From: Hydractinia symbiolongicarpus
Lineage: Eukaryota; Cnidaria; Hydrozoa; Anthoathecata; Hydractiniidae
DNA length: 64,000 nt
Direction of reading: 5' to 3'
Assembly: GCF_029227915.1 (NCBI RefSeq)
Contig: NC_079888.1
Coordinates: 21,928,001-21,992,000 of the forward strand
Each line of letters opens with the position of its first letter. The stretch's first letter is position 1. Below, in pieces: positions 23,801 through 36,100 of this stretch. Under the pieces are notes generated by a model that saw only the letters and a program-made list of their open reading frames with translations, did not search any database and had not been told where the DNA came from. A program made the position numbers and the translations under genes.

Positions 23801-25760
23801 TGCCGGCGATTAAACCTCTTTTATTCAGCGTCTCATCACAAATGAAAACACTTTTGAAAACTACAAGTCTCATGCGTTTTAGCGGTGAAAAAATAATTTA
23901 AAAAATCGTTCGGGAAATCAGTTTCCTCTCTGGGAACTTTCTTTGTATACATTCGACTATACGGGCCAAGTCTGGGATTTACAGGAAATCGCGGGTTTTC
24001 TTTTGCCGGCGATTAAACTTCTTTTATTCAGCGTCTCATCAAAAATGAAAACATTTTTGAAAGCTACAAGTCTTATGCGTTTTAGTGTAAAAAAATAATT
24101 TAAAAAATAGTTCGGGAAATAAGTTTACTCCCTGGGTACTTTCTTTGTATACTTTTGACTATACGGGCCGAGTCCGGGATTTACGGGAAATAGCGGGTTT
24201 TCGTTTGCCTGCGATTAAATTTCTTTTATTCAGCGTCTCATCAGAAATGACAACATTTTTAAAAACTACAAGTCTCATGCGTTTTAGTGGTGAAAAGATA
24301 ATTTAAAAAATCGTTCTGGAAATGAGTTTACTCTCTGGGAACTTTCTTTGTATACATTCGACTATACGGGCCAAGCCTGGGATTTACAGGAAATCGCGGG
24401 TTTTCGTTTGCCGGCGATTAAACTTCCTTTATTCAGCGTCTCATCAAAAATGAAAACATTTCTGAAAACTACAAGTCTCATGCGTTTTAGTGGTGAAAAA
24501 ATAATTTAAAAAATCGTTCGGGAAATGAGTTTACTCCCTGGGTACTTTCTTTGTATACTTTTGACTATACGGGCTGAGTCTGGGATTTACGGGAAATCGC
24601 GGGTTTTCGTTTTCCGGCGATTAAACTTCCTTTATTCAGCGTCTCATCAAAAATAGAAACATTTTTAAAAACTACAAGTCTCATGCGCTTTAGTGGTGAA
24701 ATAATAATTTAAAAAATCGTTCGGGAAATGAGTTTACTCCCTGGCTACTTTCTTTGTATACTTTTGACTATAGGGCCGAGTCCGGAGTTTACGGGAAATG
24801 GCGGGTTTTCGTTTGCCGTCGATTAAACTTCTTTTATTCAGCGTCTCATCAAAAATGAAAACATTTTTAAAAACTACAAGTCTCATGCGTTTTAGTGGTG
24901 AAAAGATAATATAAAAAATCGTTTTGGAAATGAGTTCACCCACAGGGTACTTTCTTTGTATACATTCGACTATACGGGCCAAGCCCGGGATTTACGGAAA
25001 ATCGCGGGTTTTCGTTTGCCGGCGATTAAACCACATTCATTAAGCGTCTCATCAAAAATGAAAACATTTCTGAAAACTACAAGTCTCATACGTTTTAGTG
25101 GTGAAAAATAATTTTAAAAATCGTTCAAAAACTGAGTTTACTCCCTGGGTACTTTCTTTGTATACTTTTGACTATACGGGCCGAGTCCAGGATTTACGGG
25201 AAATCGCGGGTTTTCGTTTGGCGACGATTAAACCTCTCTTATTCAGCGTCTCATCAAAAGTGAAAACACTTTTAAAAAGTACAAGTCTCATGCGTTTCAG
25301 TGGTGACAAAATAATTTAAAAAATCGTTTGGGAAATGAGTTTACTCCCTGGGTACTTTCTTTGTATACATTCGACTATACGAGCCAAGCCCGGGATTTAA
25401 GGGAAATCGCGGGTTTTCGTTTGCCGGCGATTTAACCCCTTTCATTAAGCGTCTCATCAAAAATGAAAACATTTTTGAAAACTACAAGTCTCATGCGTTT
25501 TAGTGGTGAAAAAATAATTTAAAAAATCGTTCGGGGAATGAGTTTACTCCCTGGGTACTTTCTTTGTATACATTCGACTATACGGGCCAAGCCTGGGATT
25601 TACAGGAAATCGCGGGTTTTCGTTTGCCGGCGATTAAACTTCTTTTATTCAGCGTCTCATCAAAAATGAAAACATTTCTGAAAACTACAAGTCTTATGCG
25701 TTTTAGTGGTGAAAAAATAATTTAAAAAATCGTTTGGGAAATGAGTTTACTCCCTGGGTA
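17663..25760. repeat. 4049-bp tandem duplication (20-monomer unit, two copies)
   Basis: Bases about 17663-21711 repeat at about 21712-25760 with a constant offset of 4049 bp; identity runs on to about 25790. Twenty monomers would be 4060 bp. The shortfall is explained by shared small deletions such as the 8-bp loss near 18100/22147 and 'ctatagggcc' near 20722/24771. The copies are nearly identical; one visible difference is 18819 T against 22868 C. This is a recent event or a recently homogenised pair. Confidence 0.9.
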
Positions 25761-28700
25761 CTTTCTTTGTATACTTTTGACTATACGGGCTGAGTCCGGG
25801 ATTTACGGGAAATCGCGGGTTTTCGTTTACCGGCGATTAAACTTCCTTTATTCAGCGTCTCATCAAAAATGAAAACATTTTTAAAAACTACAAGTCTCAT
25901 GGGCTTTAGTGGTGAAATAATAATTTAAAAAATCGTTTGGGAAATGAGTTTACTGACAGGGTACTTTCTTTGTATACATTCGACTATACGGGCCAAGCCC
26001 GGGATTTACGGAAAATCGAGGGTTTTCGTTTGCCGGCGATTAAACTTCTTTTATTCAGCGTCACATCAAAAATGAAAACATTTTTAAAAACTACAAGTCT
26101 CATGCGTTTTAGTGGTGAAAAAATAATTTAAAAAATCGTTTGGGAAATGAGTTTACTCCCTGGGTACTTTCTTTGTATACTTTTGACTTTACAGCACAAG
26201 CCCGGGATTTACGGGAAATCGCGGGTTTTCGTTTGCCGGCGATTAAACTTCTTTTATTCAGCGTCTCATCAAAAATGAAAACATTTTTAAAAACTACAAG
26301 TCTTATGCGTTTTTGTGGTGAAAAAATAATTTAAAAAATCGTTCTGGAAATGAGTTTACTCACAGGGTACTTTCTTTGTATACATTCGACTATACGGGCC
26401 AAGCCCGGGATTTACGGGAAATCGCGGGTTTTCGTTTGCCGGCGATTAAACCTCTTTCATTAAGCGTCTCATCAAAAATGAAAACATTTTTAAAAACTAC
26501 AAGTGTTATGCGTTTTAGTGGTTAAAAAAAAATTAAAAAATCGTTCGGGAAATGAGTTTACTCCCTGGTTACTTTCTTTGTATACATTCGACTATACGGG
26601 CAAAGCCCCGGATTTACGGGAAAACGCGGGATTTCGTTTGCAGGCGATTAAACCTCTTTCATTAAGCGTCTCATCAAAAATGAAAACATTTTTGAAAACT
26701 ACAAGTCTCATGCGTTGTAGTGGTGAAAAAATATTTTAAAAAATCGTTCGAGAAATGAGTTTACTCCCTGGGTACTTTCTTTGTATACATTTGACTATAC
26801 GGGCAAAGCCCCGGATTTACGGGAAAACGCGGGATTTCGTTTGCAGGCGATTAAACCTCTTTCATTAAGCGTCTCATCAAAAATGAAAACATTTTTGACA
26901 ACTACAAGTCTCATGCGTTGTAGTGGTGAAAAAATATTTTAAAAAATCGTTCGGAAAATGAGTTTACTCCCTGGGTACTTTCTTTGTATACTTTTGACTA
27001 TACGGGCCGAGTCCGGGGTTTACAGGAAAAGGCGGGTTTTCGTTTGCGGCGATTAAACTTCTTTTATTCAGCGTCTCATCAAAAATGAAAACATTTCTGA
27101 AAACTACAAGTCTCATGCGTTTTAGTGGTGAAAAAATAATTTAAAAAAACGTTCGGGAAATGAGTTTACTCCCTGGGTACTTTCTTTGTATACTTTTGAT
27201 TATGCGACCCAAGCCCGGGATTTACGGGAAATCGCGGGTTTTCGTTTGCCGGCGATTAAACTTCTTTTATTCAGCGTCTCATCAAAAATGAAAACAATTT
27301 TAAAAACTACAAGTCTTCTGCGTTTTAGTAGTGAAAAAATAATTTAAAAAATCGTTCTGGAAATAAGTTTACTCACAGGGTACTTTCTTTGTATACTTTT
27401 GACTATACGGGCCGAGTCCGGGATTTACGGGAAATCGCGGGTTTTCGTTTGCCGGCGATTAAACTTCTTTTATTCAGCGTCTCATCAAAAATGAAAACAT
27501 TTTTAAAAACTACAAGTCTTATGCGTTTTAGTGGTGAAAAATAATTTAAAAAATCGTTCGGGAAATGAGTTTACTCCCTGGGTACTTTCTTTGTATACTT
27601 TTGACTATACGGGCCGAGTCCGGGATTTGCGGGAAATCGCGGGATTTCGTTTGCAGGCGATTAAACCTCTTTCATTAGGCGTCTCATCAAAAATGAAAAA
27701 ATTTTTGAAAACTACAAGTCTCATGCGTTTTAGTGGTGAAAAAATAATTTAAAAAATCGTTCGGGAAATGAGTTTACTCCCTGGGTACTTTCTTTGTATA
27801 CTTTTGACTATACGGGCAAAGCCCCGGATTTATGGGAAAACGCGGGATTTCGTTTGCAGGCGATTAAACCTCTTTCATTAAGCGTCTCATCAAAAATGAA
27901 AACATTTTTGAAAACTACAAGTCTCATGCGTTTAGTGGTAAAAAAATAATATAAAAAATCGTTCGGGAAATGAGTTTACTCCCTGGGTACTTTCTTTGTA
28001 TACTTTTGACTATACGGGACGAGTCCGGGGTTTACGGGAAATGGCGGGATTTCGTTTGCCGGCGATTAAACTTCTTTTATTCAGCGTCTCATCAAAAATG
28101 AAAACATTTTTGAAAACTACAAGTCTCATGCGTTGTAGTGGTGAAAAAATATTTTAAAAAATCGTTCGGAAAATGAGTTTACTCCCTGGGTACTTTCTTT
28201 GTATACTTTTGACTATACGGGCCGAGTCCGGGGTTTACAGGAAAAGGCGGGTTTTCGTTTGCGGCGATTAAACTTCTTTTATTCAGCGTCTCATCAAAAA
28301 TGAAAACATTTCTGAAAACTACAAGTCTCATGCGTTTTAGTGGTGAAAAAATAATTTAAAAAAACGTTCGGGAAATGAGTTTACTCCCTGGGTACTTTCT
28401 TTGTATACTTTTGACTATACGGGCCGAGTCCAGGATTTACGGGAAATCGCGGGTTTTCGTTTGGCGACGATTAAACCTCTCTTATTCAGCGTCTCATCAA
28501 AAGTGAAAACACTTTTAAAAACTACAAGTCTCATGCGTTTCAGTGGTGACAAAATAATTTAAAAAATCGTTTGGGAAATGAGTTTACTCCCTGGGTACTT
28601 TCTTTGTATACATTCGACTATACGAGCCAAGCCCGGGATTTAAGGGAAATCGCGGGTTTTCGTTTGCCGGCGATTTAACCCCTTTCATTAAGCGTCTCAT

Positions 28701-30390
28701 CAAAAATGAAAACATTTTTGAAAACTACAAGTCTCATGCGTTTTAGTGGTGAAAAAATAATTTAAAAAATCGTTCGGGGAATGAGTTTACTCCCTGGGTA
28801 CTTTCTTTGTATACATTCGACTATACGGGCCAAGCCTGGGATTTACAGGAAATCGCGGGTTTTCGTTTGCCGGCGATTAAACTTCTTTTATTCAGCGTCT
28901 CATCAAAAATGAAAACATTTCTGAAAACTACAAGTCTCATGCCTTTTAGTGGTGAAAAAATAATTTAAAAAATCGTTTGGGAAATGAGTTTACTCCCTGG
29001 GTACTTTCTTTGTATACTTTTGACTATACGGGCTGAGTCCGGGATTTACGGGAAATCGCGGGTTTTCGTTTACCGGCGATTAAACTTCCTTTATTCAGCG
29101 TCTCATCAAAAATGAAAACATTTTTAAAAACTACAAGTCTCATGGGCTTTAGTGGTGAAATAATAATTTAAAAAATCGTTTGGGAAATGAGTTTACTGAC
29201 AGGGTACTTTCTTTGTATACATTCGACTATACGGGCCAAGCCCGGGATTTACGGAAAATCGAGGGTTTTCGTTTGCCGGCGATTAAACTTCTTTTATTCA
29301 GCGTCACATCAAAAATGAAAACATTTTTAAAAACTACAAGTCTTATGCGTTTTTGTGGTGAAAAAATAATTTAAAAAATCGTTCGGGAAATGAGTTTACT
29401 CCCTGGTTACTTTCTTTGTATACATTCGACTATACGGGCAAAGCCCCGGATTTACGGGAAAACGCGGGATTTCGTTTGCAGGCGATTAAACCTCTTTCAT
29501 TAAGCGTCTCATCAAAAATGAAAACATTTTTGACAACTACAAGTCTCATGCGTTGTAGTGGTGAAAAAATATTTTAAAAAATCGTTCGGAAAATGAGTTT
29601 ACTCCCTGGGTACTTTCTTTGTATACTTTTGACTATACGGGCCGAGTCCGGGGTTTACAGGAAAAAGCGGGTTTTCGTTTACGGCGATTACACTTCTTTT
29701 ATTCAGCGTCTCATCAAAAATGAAAACATTTCTGAAAACTACAAGTCTCATGCGTTTTAGTGGTGAAAAAATAATTTAAAAAAACGTTCGGGAAATGAGT
29801 TTACTCCCTGGGTACTTTCTTTGTATACTTTTGACTATGCGACCCAAGCCCGGGATTTACGGGAAATCGCGGGTTTTCGTTTGCCGGCGATTAAACTTCT
29901 TTTATTCAGCGTCTCATCAATAATGAAAACATTTTTAAAAACTACAAGTCTTCTGCGTTTTAGTAGTGAAAAAATATTTTAAAAAATCGTTCTGGAAATG
30001 AGTTTACTCACAGGGTACTTTCTTTGTATACTTTTGACTATACGGGCCGCGTCCGGGATTTACGGGAAATCGCGGGTTTTCGTTTGCCGGCGATTAAACT
30101 TCTTTTATTCAGCGTCTCATCAAAAATGAAAACATTTTTAAAAACTACAAGTCTTATGCGTTTTAGTGGTGAAAAATAATTTAAAAAATCGTTCGGGAAA
30201 TGAGTTTACTCCCTGGGTACTTTCTTTGTATACTTTTGACTATACGGGCCGAGTCCGGGATTTGCGGGAAATCGCGGGATTTCGTTTGCAGGCGATTAAA
30301 CCTCTTTCATTAGGCGTCTCATCAAAAATTAAAACATTTTTGAAAACTACGAGTCTCATGCGTTTTAGTGGTGAAAAAATAATTTAAAAA
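25181..30390. repeat. Overlapping duplications of about 16 and 13 monomers
   Basis: The run from the 'gtttggcgacgatt' monomer (25181) to the 'gtcacatcaaaaatg' monomer (about 26131) recurs from 28424 to about 29374, offset 3243 bp (16 monomers less 5 bp). The part from 27531 recurs at 30166, offset 2635 bp (13 monomers). Private marks such as 'gaaaatcgagggttttcg', 'gcaaagccccggattt' with 'gggaaaacgcgggatttcg', and 'tcattaggcgtctc' are shared in order. Confidence 0.8.
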
Positions 30391-33070
30391 ATCGTTCGGG
30401 AAATGAGTTTACTCCCTGGGTACTTTCTTTGTATACTTTTGACTATACGGGCAAAGCCCCGGATTTACGGGAAAACGCGGGATTTCGTTTGCAGGCGATT
30501 AAACCTCTTTTATTCAGCGTCTCATCAAAAATGAAAACATTTTTGAAAACTACAAGTCTCATGCGTTTAGTGGTAAAAAAATAATATAAAAAATCGTTCG
30601 GGAAATGAGTTTACTCCCTGGGTACTTTCTTTGTATACTTTTGACTATACGGGCCGAGTCCGGGGTTTACAGGAAAAGGCGGGTTTTCGTTTGCCGGCGA
30701 TTAAACTTCTTTTATTCAGCGTCCCATCAAATATGAAAACATTTCTGAAAACTACAAGTCTCATGCGTTTTAGTGGTGAAAAAATAATTTAAAAAAACGT
30801 TCGGGAAATGAGTTTACTCCCTGGGTACTTTCTTTGTATACTTTTGACTATACGACCCAAGCCCGGGATTTACGGGAAATCGCGGGTTTTCGTTTGCCGG
30901 CGATTAAACTTCTTTTATTCAGCGTCTCATCAAAAATGAAAACATTTTTAAAAACTACAAGTCTTCTGCGTTTTAGTGGTGAAAAAATAATATAAAAAAT
31001 CGTTCGGGAAATGAGTTTACTCCCTGGGTACTTTCTTTGTATACTTTTGACTATACGGGCCGAGTTCGGGATTTGCGGGAAATCGCGGGATTTCGTTTGC
31101 AGGCGATTAAACCTCTTTCATTAGGCGTCTCATCAAAAATAAAAACATTTTTGAAAACTACAAGTCTCATGCGTTTTAGTGGTGAAAAAATAATTTAAAA
31201 AATCGTTCGGGAAATGAGTTTACTCCCTGGGTACTTTCTTTGTATACTTTTGACTATACGGGCAAAGCCCCGGATTTACGGGAAAACGCGGGATTTCGTT
31301 TGCAGGCAATTAAACCTCTTTCATTAAGCGTCTCATCAAAAATGAAAACATTTTTGAAAACTACAAGTCTCATGCGTTTTAGTGGTGAAAAAATAATTTA
31401 AAAAATCGTTCGGGAAATGAGTGTACTCCCTGGGTACTTTCTTTGTATACTTTTGACTATACGGGCCGAGTCCGGGATATACGGGAAATCGCGTATTTTC
31501 GTTTGCCGGCGATTAAACTTCTTTTATTCAGCGTCCCATCAAATATGAAAACATTTTTGAAAACTACAAGTCTCATGCGTTTAGTGGTAAAAAAATAATA
31601 TAAAAAATCGTTCGGGAAATGAGTTTACTCCCTGGGTACTTTCTTTGTATACTTTTGACTATACGGGACGAGTCCGGGGTTTACGGGAAATGGCGGGATT
31701 TCGTTTGCCGGCGATTAAACTTCTTTTATTCAGCGTTTCATCAAAAATGAAAACATTTTTGAAAACTACAAGTCTCATGCGTTGTAGTGGTGAAAAAATA
31801 TTTTAAAAAATCGTTCGGAAAATGAGTTTACTCCCTGGGTACTTTCTTTGTATACTTTTGACTATACGGGCCGAGTCCGGGGTTTACAGGAAAAGGCGGG
31901 TTTTCGTTTGCGGCGATTAAACTTCTTTTATTCAGCGTCTCATCAAAAATGAAAACATTTCTGAAAACTACAAGTCTCATGCGTTTTAGTGGTGAAAAAA
32001 TAATTTAAAAAAACGTTCGGGAAATGAGTTTACTCCCTGGGTACTTTCTTTGTATACTTTTGACTATACGACCCAAGCCCGGGATTTACGGGAAATCGCG
32101 GGTTTTCGTTTGCCGGCGATTAAACTTCTTTTATTCAGCGTCTCATCAAAAATGAAAACATTTTTAAAAACTACAAGTCTTCTGCGTTTTAGTGGTGAAA
32201 AAATAATTTAAAAAATCGTTCTGGAAATGAGTTTACTCACAGGGTACTTTCTTTGTATATATCGACTATACGGGCCAAGCCCGGGATTTACGGGAAATCA
32301 CGGGTTTTCGTTTGCCGGCGATTAAACCTCTTTTATTAAGCGTCTCATCAAAAATGAAAACATTTTTGAAAACTACAAGTCTCATGCGCTTTAGTGGTGA
32401 AAAAAAAATTTAAAAAATCGTTCGGGAAATGAGTTTACTCCCTGGGTACTTTCTTTTAATACATTCGACTATACGGGCCGAGTCCGGGATTTACGGGAAA
32501 TCGCGGGTTTTCGTTTGCCGGCGATTAAACTTCTTTTATTCAGCGTCTCATCAAAAATGAAAACATTTTTAAAAACTACAAGTCTTATGCGTTTTAGTGG
32601 TGAAAAATAATTTAAAAAATCGTTCGGGAAATGAGTTTACTCCCTGGGTACTTTCTTTGTATACTTTTGACTATAAGGGCCAAGTCCGGGATTTACGGGA
32701 AATCGCGTATTTTCGTTTGCCGGCGATTAAACTTCTTTCATTAAGCGTCTCATCAAAAATAAAAACATTTTTGAAAACTACAAGTCTCATGTGTTTTAGA
32801 GGTGAAAAAATATTTTAAAAAATCGTTCGGGAAATGAGTTTACTCCCTGGGTACTTTCTTTGTATACTTTTGACTATACGGGCCAAGCCCGGGATTTACG
32901 GGAAATCGCGGGTTTTCGTTTGCCGGCGATTTAACCCCTTTCATTAAGTGTCTCATCAAAAATGAAAACATTTTTGAAAACTACAAGTCTCATGCGTTTT
33001 AGTGGTGAAAAAATAATTTAAAAAATCGTTCGGGAAATGAGTTTACTCCCTGGGTACTTTCTTTGTATAC

Positions 33071-33086
33071 ATTCGACTATACGGGC
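33071..33086 (+). other. CENP-B-box-like motif in type A monomers, one base short
   Basis: The segment reads a-TTCG-act-A-ta-CGGG-c. The known CENP-B box core is nTTCGnnnnAnnCGGGn. All fixed bases are present, but the first spacer is three bases instead of four. Type A monomers throughout the window have it; type B monomers have 'ttttgactatacggg' and lack the TTCG. Binding is not established. It may be coincidence. Confidence 0.3.
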
Positions 33087-33090
33087 CAAG

Positions 33091-33115
33091 CCCGGGATTT
33101 ACGGGAAATCGCGGG
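33091..33115. repeat. Conserved dyad (hairpin) of the satellite monomer
   Basis: CCCGGGATTT, loop ACGGG, AAATCGCGGG: the arms pair at 9 of 10 positions with one G-G mismatch. The dyad recurs in nearly every monomer; in type B the left arm starts TCCGGG and pairs at 8 of 10. It is the clearest non-random secondary structure in the unit. Confidence 0.8.
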
Positions 33116-36100
33116 TTTTCGTTTGCCGGCGATTAAACCACTTTCATTAAACGTCTCATCAAAAATGAGAACATTTCTGAAAACTACAAAACTCATGGGC
33201 TTTAGTGGTGAAATAATAATTTAAAAAATCGTTCGGGAAATGAGTTTACTCCCTGGGTACTTTCTTTGTATACTTTTGACTATACGGGCCGAGTCCGGGA
33301 TTTACGGGAAATCGCAGGTTTTCGTTTGCCGACGATTAAACTTCTTTTATTCAGCGTCTCATCAAAAATGAAAACATTTTTGAAAACTACAAGTCTCATG
33401 CGTTTTAGTGGTGAAAAAATAATTTAAAAAATCGTTCGGGAAATGAGTTTACTCCCTGGGTACTTTCTTTGTATACTTTTGACTATACGGACCAAGCCCG
33501 GGATTTACGGGAAATCGCGGGTTTTCGTTTGCCGGCGATTAAACTTCTTTTTTTCAGCGTCTCATCAAAAATGGAAACATTTTTAAAAACTACAAGTCTT
33601 ATGCGTTTTAGTGGTGAAAAAATAATTTAAAAAATCGTTCTGGAAATGAGTTTACTCCCTGGGTACTTTCTTTGTATACTTTTGACTATACGGGCCGAGT
33701 CCGGGATTTACGGGAAATCGCAGGTTTTCGTTTGCCGGCGATTAATTTTCTTTTTCTCAGCGTCTCATCAAAAATGAAAACATTTTTGAAAACTACAAGT
33801 CTCATGCGTTTTAGCGGTGAAAAAATAATTTAAAAAATCGTTCGGGAAATGAGTTTACTCCCTGGGTACTTTCTTTGTATACTTTTGACTATACGGCCCA
33901 AGCCCGAGATTTACGGGAAGTCGCGGGTTTTCGTTTGCCGGCGATTAAACTTCTTTTATTCAGCGTCACATCAAAAATGAAAACATTTTTGAAAACTACA
34001 ACTCTCATGCGTTTTAGTGGTGAAAAAATAATTTAAAAAATCGTTTGGGAAATGAGTTTACTCCCTGGGTACTTTCTTTGTATACTTTTGACTATACGGG
34101 CCGAGTCCGGGGTTTACAGGAAAAGGCGGGTTTTCGTTTGCGGCGATTAAACTTCTTTTATTCAGCGTCTCATCAAAAATGAAAACATTTCTGAAAACTA
34201 CAAGTCTCATGCGTTTTAGTGGTGAAAAAATAATTTAAAAAAACGTTCGGGAAATGAGTTTACTCCCTGGGTACTTTCTTTGTATACTTTTGACTATGCG
34301 ACCCAAGCTCGGGATTTACGGGAAATCGCGGGTTTTCGTTTGCCGGCGATTAAACTTCTTTTATTCAGCGTCTCATCAAAAATGAAAACATTTTTAAAAA
34401 CTACAAGTCTTCTGCGTTTTAGTGGTGAAAAAATAATTTAAAAAATCGTTCTGGAAATGAGTTTACTCACAGGGTACTTTCTTTGTATACTTTTGACTAT
34501 ACGGGCCGAGTCCGGGATTTACGGGAAATCGCGGGTTTTCGTTTGCCGGCGATTAAACTTCTTTTATTCAGCGTCTCATCAAAAATGAAAACATTTTTAA
34601 AAACTACAAGTCTTATGCGTTTTAGTGGTGAAAAATAATTTAAAAAATCGTTCGGGAAATGAGTTTACTCCCTGGGTACTTTCTTTGTATACTTTTGACT
34701 ATACGGGCCGAGTCCGGGATTTGCGGGAAATCGCGGGATTTCGTTTGCAGGCGATTAAACCTCTTTCATTAGGCGTCTCATCAAAAATGAAAACATTTTT
34801 GAAAACTACAAGTCTCATGCGTTGTAGTGGTGAAAAAATATTTTAAAAAATCGTTCGGAAAATGAGTTTACTCCCTGGGTACTTTCTTTGTATACTTTTG
34901 ACTATACGGGCCGAGTCCGGGGTTTACAGGAAAAGGCGGGTTTTCGTTTGCGGCGATTAAACTTCTTTTATTCAGCGTCTCATCAAAAATGAAAACATTT
35001 CTGAAAACTACAAGTCTCATGCGTTTTAGTGGTGAAAAAATAATTTAAAAAAACGTTCGGGAAATGAGTTTACTCCCTGGGTACTTTCTTTGTATACTTT
35101 TGACTATACGACCCAAGCCCGGGATTTACGGGAAATCGCGGGTTTTCGTTTGCCGGCGATTAAACTTCTTTTATTCAGCGTCTCATCAAAAATGAAAACA
35201 TTTTTAAAAACTACAAGTCTTCTGCGTTTTAGTGGTGAAAAAATAATATAAAAAATCGTTCGGGAAATGAGTTTACTCCCTGGGTACTTTCTTTGTATAC
35301 TTTTGACTATACGGGCCGAGTCCGGGATTTGCGGGAAATCGCGGGATTTCGTTTGCAGGCGATTAAACCTCTTTCATTAGGCGTCTCATCAAAAATAAAA
35401 ACATTTTTGAAAACTACAAGTCTCATGCGTTTTAGTGGTGAAAAAATAATTTAAAAAATCGTTCGGGAAATGAGTTTACTCCCTGGGTACTTTCTTTGTA
35501 TACTTTTGACTATACGGGCAAAGCCCCGGATTTACGGGAAAACGCGGGATTTAGTTTGCAGGCAATTAAACCTCTTTCATTAGGCGTCTCATCAAAAATG
35601 AAAACATTTTTTAAAACTACAAGTCTCATGCGTTTTAGTGGTGAAAAAATAATTTAAAAAATCGTTCGGGAAATGAGTGTACTCCCTGGGTACTTTCTTT
35701 GTATACTTTTGACTATACGGGCCGAGTCCGGGATTTACGGGAAATCGCGTATTTTCGTTTGCCGGCGATTAAACTTCTCTTATTCAGCGTCCCATCAAAT
35801 ATGAAAACATTTTTGAAAACTACAAGTCTCATGCGTTTAGTGGTAAAAAAATAATATAAAAAATCGTTCGGAAAATGAGTTTACTCCCTGGGTACTTTCT
35901 TTGTATACTTTTGACTATACGGGACGAGTCCGGGGTTTACGGGAAATGGCGGGATTTCGTTTGCCGGCGATTAAACTTCTTTTATTCAGCGTCTCATCAA
36001 AAATGAAAACATTTCTGAAAACTACAAGTCTCATGCGTTTTAGTGGTGAAAAAATAATTTAAAAAAACGTTCGGGAAATGAGTTTACTCCCTGGGTACTT

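Larger units (their letters stand above)
33071..33273 (+). repeat. Reference monomer of the satellite (type A, 203 bp)
   Basis: Given as an example unit. It starts with 'attcgactatacgggcc' and ends with 'gggtactttctttgtatac'. It holds twelve CpGs, ten of them in its first 90 bases, and long A-runs in the remainder. The next monomer begins 'ttttgac' (type B), showing the alternation of types. Confidence 0.9.
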
